DNA of 64,000 bases from Ctenosaura bakeri (GCA_948474755.1 CAOLHI010001666.1:62001-126000), one strand, 5' to 3'. Counted from the stretch's first letter, positions 46,041 to 58,912 are shown. Notes: generated from the letters alone by a model not told the origin. Translations and numbers: made by a program.

Positions 46041-46954
46041 TCAGACTACTGCCGGTACTTGAGCAAGGAGGATAGCACTTCCCATATGAATACCTGTGTT
46101 TCCTGGTTTGTTTTTTATGCTATACATTTGAATCATTTAAATCACTTTAAAGCCTTCGGTCATCAAAAATAAGTGTTTTCACAGGGGTGGGAGAGGGACG
46201 TTGCATGTTCCAATAGGACTGGGAGTGAGGTAAGGACACATTATTTAGCCTGGTAGATTCCACTTCACAGTCCTATTCCAGCTCTCAAACTGCTACCACA
46301 TGCTGTTTGTCAAATACTGTCCCACAAACTCACTATCAGCCTCAAAGGGCTCTTGCCATTTCTTTCTCTCTCTCTCTCCCTTTTACAAACCCAGTATCTG
46401 TGGGTTCAGTATTTATTTTTGGATGCATTTCCTGCCTTTGGATGCATTTCCTTCTCCTGTAAGTACTCGCATGATCTAGTCAAAATAACAGTGAAGAAGG
46501 AGGGGTGTTGTAGGAATCCTGAACAGGAAACTTGCTACTGTTGACCTTTCTCCTTGTGGGTCTGCTGAATTAACTCTAAAAGCCTTTTGCTCTGTAAAAC
46601 ATTTTTCCCTTTACAAGGAGCAACAGTGATGAATCTTGTCAACCTGTCATCCTAAGTCCTGGAAAATCATTATGGCTGCTTACTTTCTTCCAGACAAGGT
46701 AATGTTCCTGGCACACATTCTGTGGCCAGTTGGAAACTCTAATGCCCCATAATGTGGTGTGTTGTAGTTGTTTTTACCCCCGGGCTTAATAGTCTTTGCA
46801 GAACAGAACAAAGCAGACAACAGTCCAAATAAAAAATAGCTCTTACAAGACCACAGAAAGACTAGCAATCAGAGCATGCTCAGATAGAATTCCTGGAATC
46901 AAAACTAAGTGATTTGATTCACTTTAATTTTCTCATGTTCATTTGGTGAGAACA

Positions 46955-47525
46955 TGAGAGAGGGACTTCTCAGTGGCTGCTCTCAGACTCCAGAACTCCT
47001 TCCCTAGGGAGGCTAGGATGGCTTTTTCTTTGGGTCCATTCACAGTACAGAATTATAAAAATATGGTTCCATTTTATCTGCCATGGTTCCATCCTATGGA
47101 ATTCTGGGATTAGCAGTTTAGGAAGGGGCATTTAGAATTCACAGCCAGAGCACTCCACTGCCAAACTATAAACCCCAAGATTCCATAGGATGGAACCATG
47201 GAATAATAAAGTGGAATAATACTATAATAATTCAGAAGTGTGAATGGGCCCCCAATCATGCCATTTGCAAATCAAAACTCATCTGTTCCAACTTTTTAGT
47301 GGCTTTGTAGGTAGCGACTATAAGAGTTTTTCATGTGCTGTTTTATGATGACTTTTTCTGCCAATTCTTATTTTTTGCATTTGAATGGATTTTAATTCTA
47401 TGTCGTGTTCATTTTAATGGTAACACATACATATATCTCTTTTAAATTGTATTTGTTTTAACTTTTGTAAGCCACTTTGGGTCCCAATATTGAGGGTAAT
47501 GCAGGATATAAATTAGTAATAAGAG
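46955..47525 (+). mobile_element. LINE 3' tail split by a MITE
   Basis: 46955-47031 (ccagaactccttccctaggg) and 47253-47525 (aagccactttgggtcccaat, then gcaggatataaattagtaat) are two parts of one L2/CR1-like LINE 3' end. The B-type palindromic MITE at 47032-47252 separates them. Confidence 0.6.
47032..47252. mobile_element. Palindromic MITE, subfamily B
   Basis: gggtccattcacagtacag to gaagtgtgaatgggcccc. It has the 'ccatggttccatcctatgg' block and its inverted partner. It is inserted into a LINE tail. Confidence 0.85.
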
Positions 47526-48257
47526 CAACAGCAAAATTTCATTGGCAAAGCTAGATTGTGCAATCGCATACTAGTCCACTGATGGTTTATGTTCCATAGC
47601 CCACTGTTTTGAGAGGAGCTGACTCCACCATGAGCACAACCACCACTGTTTCATGGACTGTCTCTGCACTAACATTCAGTTGTGTGAATGGCGTGTGAAT
47701 TAGATTTAGAAGTTAGAATAAACCATTGTGCTGTTCATTATGCACCATTTAGTACAGGTTAACTACATGAATCCATGCTACATAGTGAGAAAGGGCAATG
47801 TTCTGATAAAACTTATTTGAAGAGTTAAAGCCATATCATTAACTACTTATATAAATCTCCAATAATTAATAGTAGTAGAGATCAGGGCAATTTGGGCCTA
47901 AGACCAAAGGAAGCCCTTTCAGTTGCTGTTGTTCTGCTATAATTATTTGGTTAAATGTCAAGTACTGCAGTACCTGCTATGATCTCTGGCAGGCAAGATT
48001 GGCAGAACATTTCCTAAATCATTCAGATGATTGTAAAAAGGGGCTCATCCAAGTCCTAAAACTAGAGATTCATAATCTGACCAGAAGTCCTGGAGGACAG
48101 CATCAATGCTGTGCTGGACACTTTTCTGTCATTCTCCCATCTCCACCAGATGATAAATCAATGTTTGGATGGATTGTAGCACCTAAATGGAGGATGAGGA
48201 GGAGTCATGTCATTGAGTAATGTCAGTTTAGAATTGTGACTTCTTCAATAATCAAAA

Positions 48258-48490
48258 AAGTTTTTTGTTGTTGTGGGCCTTTCCAACTTATGGCAACCCT
48301 AAAGCAAACCTATCATAAGGTTTTCTTGGCAAGATTTGTTCAGAGGGGGGTTATCTTTGCTTTCCTCTGAGGGTGAGAGAGTGTGACTTGCCCGGCATCG
48401 CCCAGTGGGTTTCCATGGCTGAGTGAGGATTCAAACCCTGGTCTCCAAAGCTATAGTGCAACACTCAAAACAATACATCATGCTGGTTCT
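48258..48490 (-). mobile_element. Sauria-type SINE
   Basis: Inverted: tail ccaacttatggcaaccctaa, body ctgagggtgagagagtgtga and gcccagtgggtttccatgg, head near catcatgctggttct. Confidence 0.85.
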
Positions 48491-49856
48491 AAAATGACTT
48501 GCATCAGCTTAAGTTGGACTTGCATTGCTTGCATAAGTCACTAACAGAATGCCAGCCACCCTTTTGTTACAGTGAAGTTAGATTTACAGTTATATTAGAT
48601 TCTCCAGAGTTTGTGGCAATGTGAAAATTCTCTCTGTGATAACCTGTTCAAGAATGAAATTCATCACTAGACGCTGCAATAGGGGAACATTGCTTATATG
48701 CTGATGAAATGAGGAGCAGTACGCACTCCACTTCATCCTATAACATTTGGAATAATGACAATCAGTCCTTTGAGAATCTGTGACAAACAGAAACTGGAGA
48801 TTATTTTCACACAAAAATGTTTGAAAGAAATTAATAGGTGTTTATTTTGTACAGGCAGACAATAGAGGGTTTGTGGAGGGGAGGGGAGCTAGAGCAAGGC
48901 TGAATCTACACTATGAACTTAAAAAACAGTTTTAAACTGGTTTAGTAGTAGTGGCTTCCTTTCAAGTATTCTGCTACTACAATTTTGCACAGGTGCTGAA
49001 AATGTTGTAGTTGCCTTAGGCACCACACAACAATACTGTACTTAAAATGACCCGAAGAAGACCGGGTAGAGGAGAATATCACAAGAGACAGTCTAAAATT
49101 TATAGTGCAGATTTTCCTTTTATGTGAATCACCTTGGGAATTGTATATTGAAGGCCAGCTCAGATTTTTTTTAAAAGAAAAAAAAAAATAAGTAAACAAA
49201 CAGCTGGAAGATTTCAGTTTCCTAAAAAAAGAAAGAACATGCTTTGCTTTTACTTGTCTCAGAACTCACGTAGAATTGCACAAATATGAAACGATAAATC
49301 CAGTGTGTTCAGACGCCGCCATAATGACTTTTGCAGAAATGCTGTAGATTGTTATTATGAATAATACCTCCCTAGGGGCTAACAGAGGCTGTTATGCATC
49401 ATAGAGCAGCTCCACCATAACCAATGTGTTTAATCTGCCAAGGGTCTCCTCTGAGAGACTGCATGAAGCTATGAGCTACAGGGAGAAGGCAGGCATACAG
49501 AACTTATACAACAGTTGGCTGTAATTTAGTAGTTCTCTCAGTAAGAATGGAAGGTTGCTCTCTTTCATCTCTTCCCAGCAAAAGGAGGAAGTGTTAAAAA
49601 GAAAATGCATACACATCTCTGCTCTGCATAGATTTTGCCAAAAGCCTAGGATGGAAATACTTGTTGTGTCTTAGCCAAATAGCACATTACTATGGCAAGG
49701 AGGCGTGTGCACCCCATTTCAGGACACGTTTTAGAAATGCAACTTTGTGGACTGTAGATACCCCTGGGGGACCTGGAGAGTTGTAGTTTGAAAAAAGCAT
49801 CCCCTCTGTGTAGACTAATACCCTGGTCAGCAAGAAGGTTGCAATAAACAAACCAA

Positions 49857-49948
49857 GGCCACTTCCTCACTAGACTGTTCTAGCGCTATTATTCTACTTT
49901 CAACATCCTATGGAATCCTGGGGTTTGCAGTTTAGGGAGGGGCCTCAA
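49857..49948. mobile_element. Left half of palindromic MITE
   Basis: ggccacttcctcactagac to gcagtttagggaggggcc. The right arm is missing. Confidence 0.75.
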
Positions 49949-49983
49949 AGGCAGCTGAAGTAGAAATGGAGAGAAATATAAAG

Positions 49984-50090
49984 CCCTCCTGATGGTGTTG
50001 GATTGCAACTCCCATGGCCTCACTATTGGTCATGTTGCCTATGGATGATGGGAGTTGTAGCCCAGCAACACCCGGAGGGCTGCAGCCTCC
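49984..50090. mobile_element. hAT-like MITE
   Basis: ccctcctgatggtgttggat tgcaactcccat is mirrored by atgggagttgtag and cccagcaacacccggaggg, giving arms of about 32 bases. This is a common reptile nonautonomous element. The 58410-58500 copy is related. Confidence 0.7.
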
Positions 50091-50169
50091 CTGCGGCTGT
50101 GCTACAGCAATGATCTAGTCAAAGCCTATGAGATAATTCCCAAATGACTGACTTGCAGGTTGCAGCCTT

Positions 50170-50330
50170 TTGTTGGCTTTATTTATTCATTCATTCATCC
50201 ATTTATCTGAGGAGGGGTGTAATTGCTGTTTATGCAGTATTCCCACGCTAGCATTGTTTGGGCCTTTGTTTCCTATTCCCATCATGTGTACTAATTAGCT
50301 GGAGCCACTGGCTAGCTGGGAGGCAGAAGG
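50170..50330. promoter_or_regulatory. Candidate distal regulatory segment with RBPJ match
   Basis: Repeat-free sequence holds cgtgggaa on the - strand (50247-50240) within cagtattcccacgctagc, and homeodomain-like gtactaattagctgg at about 50287. It lies about 8 kb upstream of HEY1. Speculative. Confidence 0.2.
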
Positions 50331-51825
50331 CTGATGCAAAAGCAGGGAGATCACTTCCTGGCGGGCTCTAGGATAGCAGAGCAATCCCGCTGCTTTTCCT
50401 CTCCCTTCCCCCTCCCAAAACACCCATTTGTTGACTGGCATTGGCAGGCAAATCTTAGAGACCAACAAAGTGAAGCAGCCTTCCTTGTGAAAACAATTAA
50501 AGATACAGATATATATACTTCCCCACCCACTCTCAGTTTATTTTAGCAAAGAGGTTTTTTCAAACACTTCCGCTCTCTATAGTGCTCAAGATAAAAGCCT
50601 CATACTCTGATTGTATTAAAAAAGAAAATAAAAGAAACAAAAGCAGTAACAACAACTTGTTCTCCTGTTAAGGCTGAAGGTAGTTCCAGACACAGTAAGC
50701 AATGCAAGAAAAAGATTGGCCAAGCTGGCATTTTCATGTCAGTTGATAGACTGCTTTGGAATGTTTTAGGACCACAGTACAGTGGGTAATTTCTGTACAG
50801 AGGAGTACTCTGTTCTATAACCCAAGCCTGTAGACTCAAGCAACACTGTCCAGATACAGTTTTACATGTGATCTGCCATTTGTCTAGATTACGTCTGAGT
50901 CAGACCATTCAGTCATCTTTTACCTCCTTTGGTTAATAGTTGGAAAGGCTCAAGACATTTTGGTGCCTGAAGCAAAGGACAAGATGCTGCTGCCACCATT
51001 CCATACCCAGAAGCCAATCAAACTGGTGTACAAACCTTCCTGGATTGCTAGCAATGAGGTAACAATTTCCAATATGCTTGAAGGCAGCTTAGGGAACATA
51101 GAAGGCCATGTGGCATATATTGTGTCAACTTGTGGAGAATTGTACCTGCAACAAATGGAGCTGGTTGCTTTGCTGGGAGAGAACGTACCACAGCTTAAGG
51201 CCTGTGGATCTGCACTTCAGGATGATGAAGTTTATTAGAGTCAGCAGGTTCTCCTGGAAGAGCAACTTATAAAGCATGCCTCTGTGGAAGAGGACACTTC
51301 CCAAACCCACGAAGAAGATACTTGGAAGAATGTGACACACATAGAGAAACAGAACTATGAGGAACCGCATAGTGAGCTTGGAGCTACATAACGGATTCCA
51401 AACTTTTCCTTTGATCAGTGATAGTTAGGAATGGAAGGAACATTGGCAATTATTAATTTCCATCTTGAAAAAAACAAAACAATTTCCCAACTCTCTTTGG
51501 AAGAATAGTAGACCAATGAGAATTTTGTTCAATTTTCTGCTAGTAGTCAACATCCCAAAGTGCTGCATAGGAATTTTTCTGCAGAGATGCTTTTTAGCAC
51601 AAAAAACTCCTCTTGCTTATGCAGAAAGAGGGTTCCTGTATAGAAAACGTTTCTGTTCCCTACATGGAATACCTGTTTTATTTTCAGGTTTATTTGCTTC
51701 ATGCAAAAAACCCCAAAAACATTATTTTTGCAGCAGAATAATTGCTGGGTAACACTTCAGGAAGATCAAATATGGGAAGGGGAATACTACAAAGGAATGT
51801 TTGCTTTTTCCAGCCGCAAGAAGAA

Positions 51826-52064
51826 AGGGAGCCCTGGTGGCACAGTGGTTAAATGCCAGTACTGCAAGCCACAAGGTTGTGAGTTCAATCCTGCCGGGCT
51901 CCAAGGTTGACTCAGCCTTCCATCCTTCCACAGGTTGGTAAAATGAGTACCCAGCTTGTTGGGGGCATGTATAGAAATGTATCGAAATACAGGCTATTTG
52001 TAAGTTGTTCGCCACCTCGATCCATATGGAGAGGCGAGATACAAATAAGTATAAATAAATAAAA
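51826..52064 (+). mobile_element. tRNA-derived SINE (second family)
   Basis: gggagccctggtggcacagtgg is the A-box region, ggttgtgagttcaatcctg the B-box region, and the 3' end (ggcgagatacaaataagtat) is LINE-like with a short taaata repeat. Confidence 0.75.
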
Positions 52065-52377
52065 CTACTTTAATTATTTATTGCATCTGAGAATTAAACA
52101 GTTGAGGATTTACATCCCTAGGGATAATGTAACACAAGGAAAGCATTCTCAGTTACCAGAAAATATGGAGGTGGTCTTGGACGGTTACATGATGGAAAGG
52201 CCACAGGTTGCTTCGCTGCTGCTAGAAAGGCTTTTTCTAGGTCCAACTTTTCTTTTCTTCTTTCCTTTCAGAATTTATAAATTGCTGTTTGGCCTAATTG
52301 CAACATTTGAATTGGCAATTGTGAATATCCAGTGAGAATTTTAACATCCTATGCATGTTAAGTTGCAATGAAATGTC

Positions 52378-52515
52378 ACTGTCTTAGTAGGACTTACTCC
52401 CTAGGATTCATGTTTAGAATAGCAGCTATAAGCTGCAATCCTGTACCTTCCTACATGTGAATAAGCCTCATTGAAACCAGTGGGACTTACTTTTGAATAA
52501 ATTTGTATAACATCA
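52378..52515. repeat. 'aatgggacttact' inverted repeat
   Basis: gtaggacttactccctaggatt and its partner accagtgggacttacttttg flank gctgcaatcctgtacc. Likely a MITE; the class is not determined. Confidence 0.55.
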
Positions 52516-53757
52516 CTCTGTTAATTGCCTAAGTGTAGTTTTGATTTTGTAAGCTTTCTATTAGTGGCAGCTTATGGCTCCCGTGTCAGTAGAGCACCAA
52601 CTTCACCCAAGGTGTTAATCTATATTTTAAATAAACTATTCAAGATCTGAACCTGTTTTGAGAATTCAGTGGCTTGGATAACTTCATTAAAATTCAGACT
52701 GAAACCCAGAGCAGATTGGTTTACTGACAAAAATGCCACCAATCACCAGTGCTTTATAAGCTATAAACTGTTTACAGTAGATTCATGCTAAATTCTCCAG
52801 TGTTGTTGTGTTTTTTTTTTGTGGGGGGGGTGGTTTGGATGTTGTTTTTGTTGTTTTGTTCTTACAAAAAATTGGATAGCTTAAATTTTCTGGGCTGTAA
52901 AAAAGTTAGAAAGATGCCCTAGATTCTAAAACAGAAGGTACATCTATACAAATCAGTGGGAACAAGTTTAAAAGAGGCATCTGTTGCTGGTAATCTGGTA
53001 TACAGGCAGGTATATCCTAGAGCAGGTTAAAACACATTTTGTAAAGATTAAACCTCCATGATGAAGAAAGCATGGAACAAAGGCCAGGATGAAAGGAACT
53101 GTAAGGTTTTTTCCAAATGACCATGGCTAAGGTTATTGGCACTTTTGAAAGGTAGTAATTTTAGTACTTAAAAGGAAAAATAGCCAGAAACTGGGACAGA
53201 ATATAGTATTAAGTAGAGACTGCACAGACAATATGTGGTATTTACTAGAAAAGAAAAGAAAATCACATGCCAAGCAAATTATGGTAAAGATACCTGTTAA
53301 ACAAAAACAAGGATCTGAACTGACATGAAGTTAAGCTAATTCCTGGACACAAAAGCTTGTACCCTGTTAATGCAAAGGGTTACAGCCACGTCAGAACATG
53401 CATGTTAAAACTGGATTGCTCACTCTATTTTAGCAGAAAACAGAACAAGTCTATAGGACTGAAATTTGATAATTTATCAAATTATAAATGAGAAAATGAA
53501 AGGAGACCTTTTCTTACCTTGCCCCTCTCCTTTGACAGAACAGCCAAACAGATGGAAAATTTTTATGGAATTCTCCCAACTGTTTCACCTTCTTCCTGAT
53601 TCTGGCATTCATTGCATTTCCTTTGGATGCATGGTCTTTGGGGTTTTATGCAGACTTCTCTCCATCTCCACTGATGAGCATTCTTCCTATTCAGCCTGTT
53701 AAAAATCTGGCTGTTAGGGACATAATTATAATTTGTGTAGTTTAATACGGTGTCCTG

Positions 53758-54003
53758 AAGCCAGCGTGGTGCAGTGGTTTGAGCACTGAACTATAACTCT
53801 GGGTTCAACCAGGATTCAAATCCCTGCTCAGCCGCAGAAAACCACTTAGTGACCTTGGTCAAGCCACACTTTCTCAGCCTCAGAGAAGGCAAAGGCAAAC
53901 CCCCTCTGAAGAAATCTTGCCAAGAAAACCCCATGATAGGTTCACCACAGGGTCACCAGAAGTCAGAAATGACTTAAAGGCAAACAGCAGCAGCAGCAGC
54001 AAT
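53758..54003 (+). mobile_element. Sauria-type SINE
   Basis: gaagccagcgtggtgcagtgg, gaagaaatcttgccaagaaa, ggtcaccagaagtcagaaat, and a (CAG)n tail. Confidence 0.9.
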
Positions 54004-54161
54004 AACATGTAATCCTAGACTGATTCAAATTGAAGAAATAAGGTTAAGGAGATATAGATATAGGTATATATGCACACATAAGAGACATATACATGAATGC
54101 ACATCTGCATGCAGAAATATGCTAGCTGTACTACTCTACAAAGAACCAAACAAAGCATCTG

Positions 54162-54383
54162 TTGTTGTATGTATGCCTTCAAGTCATTTCTGACTTACGG
54201 TTGCCCTAAGGCAAACCTATCACAGAGTTTTCTCAGCAAGACTTATTACTGGCTTCTTTTAAGGCTGAGAGAGTGTGATTTGCCCAAGCTCATCCACTGG
54301 TCTTTCATGGTTGAGCTGGGATTTGAGTCCTGGTCTCACAGAGCCCTACTCCAACATTTTACCATTACATCACGCTGGCTATA
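54162..54383 (-). mobile_element. Sauria-type SINE
   Basis: Inverted copy from tcaagtcatttctgacttac to catcacgctggct. It is 160 bases from the + copy before it. Confidence 0.85.
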
Positions 54384-54654
54384 AAAGCAGCTATCAAACC
54401 CAGCCTAAAACCACTAGCAGCTAGAATGTTTTCCTCTCCACCAGGAGAAATTATGGTTGCCACAGATACATAGAAAGTTGCTTTATAGTGAGTCAGAACA
54501 TTGGTCCATCTAGCCCAGTATTGATCCATCTAACCAGTATTGCTACTTAGCTGCCTGGGGTTTTAGACAGGGTTTTTCTTCCAGTTAACCCTGGAGATCC
54601 CTGGTGGTCTTCTGTCCAAACAATAAACACAGCCAGCACTGCTTAGTGTCCAAA

Positions 54655-54815
54655 ATCAGACAGATAAGAGGACCCTGGCAATCAGAGTTCGATTCCCCAC
54701 TCAGCTATGGAAACTTGGATGTTTTACACATGCTCAACTCCAGAAAATCTTGTGATAGGTTTACCTTAGGGTCTCCATAGGTTGGAAATGACTTGAAAGC
54801 ACACAGCAAAAACAA
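54655..54815 (+). mobile_element. Sauria-type SINE, 5' truncated
   Basis: Starts in the B-box region (gagttcgattccccactcag) and ends tgacttgaaagcacacagc. Confidence 0.75.
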
Positions 54816-55589
54816 GTGCTCATGATGGTATGGTAGGCTTACAGACAGACTACCGTGAACCTGCTGCATATGTTGTTCTGATGAAGGACAGTATTGTTTC
54901 ATGTCAGATAAGCCAAATCATTCATATTTACAAGCTTGCCCAGCTAGTGCTGCAGGGTAGGCCAATGCTCTGTTCTTCAAAATGTCTCATCTGGTCCTTA
55001 GCCCAAACATCCAGAGCCTTAAGCCTCAGCCTCAATGACAGCTTGTGGATCCAGGTTTTCCTCCAGGCCTTACAGGAGCTCTCTGTGGTGCTGAACCCTA
55101 TTTCGAAACAAGTTTGGTACCTCAGATAGCTCTTACAATGCTAGCAAAAACCTAGAAGACATTCACTGCCCAATTGACTTGCAAGCCAGCAACCACCACT
55201 GCTCAGCCTAAAACCAGGACCAATTGTGTAAAAGTGGATTTGGAATGGAATGGAATGGGTCAAAGTATGAAGAAAAAACACAACTGGAGACCAATCATAT
55301 TTATAGAAACACCCAGAGATACAGGCTGCCTGCCTCCTGAGATCAGAAGTGAAGTAGCAGATCATCTGTTGATAAGATGGACATGCTGTTTGCCTTCACT
55401 TAAGCTCTACCTCTAGGTTTTCTAAATAGAGCAAATATTACAGATATACTATAAGATTCTATTGTTCTCTCCCTTGAAGCAAATCAAAAAGACAGAACTC
55501 TGACTAAAAGGGGAAAAAGCAGGTCTGCTACAGTTTCAATATTTTTCCAAGGAATTTCCTCCATGCAGTAATTGCTGTCATTTTCCACA

Positions 55590-55810
55590 AAACAGTGATG
55601 CCTTTATTGGGCCAACTAAAATGCACAAAATACATTGTACAAGCTTTCAAAGCTTCACTGGCTTCTTCATCAGGCAAAGATTTTTTAAAAATCATACAGC
55701 AGAAGGAAAGTAATGATGTCAGAGTCACAGGCCTACATTTTGTCTCAGATGTTACTTCTGTTGTCAGTTAAGACAGTCTAGAGGGATATCAGTGCAGACA
55801 GATGCCACTC
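55590..55810. repeat. Unclassified interspersed repeat (related to 3925-4130)
   Basis: Fuller copy of the repeat at 3925-4130, with tttattgggccaactaaaat at its left and tatcagtgcagacagatg at its right. Confidence 0.5.
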
Positions 55811-55983
55811 CATAAGAAAGGGACAGTTGTCTCATTTTGGATGCATCTGCCTTCCCAAATCTGGTGCCCACCAAATGTTTTAGATTATAACACCCAGAAT
55901 TCCTCATCCTTGAGCATCCCTGTGTCACCCAAAACATCTGGGATGGTTCCAAAAGACCAGGCTAGATTGTACGTCTAATCTTA

Positions 55984-56207
55984 GGGCCCTTTCACGCTAC
56001 ACAATTATAGCACTGGGACTCTATGTCAACTGCTGTGAGTCCATCCTATGGAATTCTGGGATCTGCAGTTTAGGGAGGAGCATTTAGAAATCTCCGCCAC
56101 ACACCTCTAGTGCCTCACCAAACTAAAAATTCCAGGATTCCACAGCATGGAACCATAGTAGTTGAAGTGGAATGATAGTGCTATGATTTTGTAGCGTGAA
56201 AGGGCCC
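55984..56207. mobile_element. Palindromic MITE, subfamily B
   Basis: gggccctttcacgctacaca and gtagcgtgaaagggcccc give clean inverted ends. The centre has gcctcaccaaactaaaaatt. Confidence 0.85.
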
Positions 56208-57194
56208 CAGATCTTTTAAGGCTTGCCAAAAATATAATTGCAACAATGAGGCAGACATTTTCTTAATTCCTTAGTTGCCACTCTGCTTGTTGCACTAGTA
56301 AGCAGCTATACAGTGTTTCATTAGGACAAATTAAGGTTGCCTGTTTTTATGTCACTGGTCACCTGTGTTTTTAAGAGCTGCACAACAATCCAGCAGCCAA
56401 AGCTTTTTCCAGCATGCAGATGTCACAATGAAGAAAACTTCTTCTGTCGATTTTTTGTCACAACTGCAGAGGAATTCAAGATATAGGAATCTGCCTAGGG
56501 AAAAGAAAAGATGTTAACCTTTGGTCAAACACGTAGGGATGATGAATTCTTGAGCCTCTATCCTACATTAGTCCCAACTAGCCTAGACTCTATGAATCAA
56601 TTTATGAATGATAAGTCAACTGTTATGTCAATGGCATAGATTCAGTCTATCCACTCTAGTTGAGACTAGCAACGGGATTTCGGTCTTGGTCTCTTCACTG
56701 CCTTTGTTTTGCACATAAGAAGGAGAGTACAGTAAGTTGTCACGCCACCATGCATGTAATAAAATTAATTTATGGCTCACCTTTGACTGCCTCACCTCCA
56801 CACATTTCACTAATCCGCTCCAGCTGGATCAGCTTCTAACATTCCAGACTTCTGATCTCCTTCCAACAGCTGTCACCATTTGTTCTTTAGCAACCTGCTG
56901 CAGAAAGAGGTTGAATTTGTTTCTCTTGTGAAAAGGATTCCCCTCCATCATATTGCTTTGAAAACTTAGACTCAGAAAACTATATAAAACCAATATAAGC
57001 CATGTTTAAAGGCTCATCCATTCAATAAAATATTATATCTGTATGCAGTATGCAGGGCAGGAATAGAGACTGTTAAAACCAAAGCTATTTGGAAAAAAAC
57101 GTCAGGATATAAATTAATTAGATTGTTTAGGATACTTTTCATGTTTTGTTCCTTCAGAAAACCATCTTTATAGCAATCTGCATAGTGAGTAAGA

Positions 57195-57391
57195 CAGCCA
57201 GCATGGAACAGTGGTTTGAGCACTGGACTACAACCCTAGGGACCATGATTCAATTCCCCATTCAGCCATGGAAGCCCACTGGGTGACCTTGGATGCATCA
57301 CACACTCTCAGCCCCAGAAAACCCCATGATAGGTTCACCTTAGGGTTGCCATAAGTTCAAAATGACTTGAAAACACACAACAGCAACAATA
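57195..57391 (+). mobile_element. Sauria-type SINE
   Basis: gccagcatggaacagtggtt to acacacaacagcaacaat. Its tail abuts the CR1 fragment at 57392. Confidence 0.85.
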
Positions 57392-58058
57392 TTGAGTTAG
57401 GAGTCTTTGTAGACCACAAGCTGAACACAAGTCAGCAGTGTGATGCGGCAGCTGAGAAAGCCAATTGTGATTCTGGGCTGTGTCAACAGTGTCTAGGTCA
57501 AGGGAAGTAATAATATCACTCTATTCTGCTTTGGTCAGACCCAACTTGGAATACTGTATCCAGTTCTAGATACCACAGTTCAGGAAGGATATTGACAAGC
57601 TGGAACGTGTCCAGAGGAGGGGGACCAAAATGGTAGAAGGCCTGGAAACCATGCCATCTGTTGAGTGGCTTCGGAGCTAGGTATGTTTAGCCTGGAGAGG
57701 AGAAAGTTAAGAGGGGACATGATAGCTATGTTTAAATATTTGAAGGGATGTCAAATGAAGGATGGACCAAGGCTTTTTCTGATGCTCCAGAGACCAGGAC
57801 ATGGAGCAATGGCTTCAAGCTTCAGAAAAAAAGACTTCATCTAAACATTAGGAGGAACTTCCTGATGGTAAGGGCAGTTCGACAGTGGAATGAGCTGCCT
57901 TGGAGTGTGGTGGAGTCTCGTTCTTTAAAGGTTTTTAAACAGAGGCTGAATGGTCATCTATCAAGAATGCTTTGATGGTGTATTCTAGCATGGCATGGGG
58001 TTGGATTTGATGGCCCTTGTGGTCTCTTCCAGCTCTATGATTCTATGGTTTTAAGAGC
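57392..58058 (+). mobile_element. CR1 LINE 3' fragment
   Basis: It begins in ORF2 at a point equivalent to the stop region of the 29828 copy (tagaccacaagctgaacac). Decayed frames include APETRTWSNGFKLQKKRLH and [18 protein letters not shown]. It ends ctatgattctatggtt. Confidence 0.9.
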
Positions 58059-58409
58059 AAACATTGTCTGACTAGGACTGCCAGAACCCAGGATTCAAAC
58101 TGCTGCTCAGCCATGGAAATCTAGTAGGTCTCAGATTTGGGCCCAGAAATCTCAGTGCCTGGAATGATCCCAAACTGGAAATCCTGCTAGGGTAACCAGA
58201 TGAAAAAGATGACAGAGCTCTTGTATCTTTATTCATAATGCAAAAGACATAAGGTTTCCAGGTCTCGGGGCACTGGCTAAATTTCCAGGGAACTGTAAAG
58301 CATTTACAGGTCTCCGGACAGGGGATAACTCTCAGAGCCAACAGCATGCAAGGAAGAAGAAGCTTGGGTTTTTTGCCCATGTGGTGGCTTTAAAGGAGGA
58401 GAAGGGAAT

Positions 58410-58500
58410 CATGCTGGACTGCAAGTCCCAGCAGTCCTAGATAGCAGAGACAATGGTGAGGAATGCTGAGAATTGCAATCCAGCAACACCTGATACCTAC
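58410..58500. repeat. hAT-like MITE, diverged
   Basis: atgctggactgcaagtccca pairs with ctgagaattgcaatccagca. Same type as 49984-50090. Confidence 0.5.
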
Positions 58501-58687
58501 CCCTGCTTTGAAGCCCAAACACTCATTCCCAGTTTGTCCCAGGGCTCCCTGGCTCAGTAGGAAGGCTTCTCTGTGTGTGTTGCACTCGTGCAATACTGAT
58601 ACTCCCAGAAGGAAAGAGGGAAAAGAAGGGACCAGGATGAAAGTCACACACCCAAGTCCACAGTGCCATTTGGAACAAAGCAGGGAG

Positions 58688-58912
58688 TGGAGCCAACATG
58701 CTGTAGTGGTTTGAGCATTAGTCGACTCCGGAAACCAGGGTTTGAATCCCCACACAATCATGGAAAACCAGTGAGTGACTTTGGGCAAGTCATACTCTCT
58801 CAGACTTAGACGAAGGCTATGGCAATGCCTCTTTGACCAAATCTTGCCAAGAAAACCCATAATAGGGTCACCATAAGTCAGAAATCACTTGAAGGTATAG
58901 AATAAGAAGAAA
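58688..58912 (+). mobile_element. Sauria-type SINE
   Basis: gagccaacatgctgtagtgg to gtcagaaatcacttgaaggt, then an A- and G-rich tail. Confidence 0.85.

Noticed and set aside
50960..51238. 92-codon + open frame (VPEAKDKMLLPPFHTQKP)
   Set aside because: I considered a gene remnant, but no domain is recognisable and no splice structure or homologous copy is seen.
58390..58860. 156-codon - open frame
   Set aside because: It runs through a hAT-like MITE and a Sauria SINE, so it is chance.
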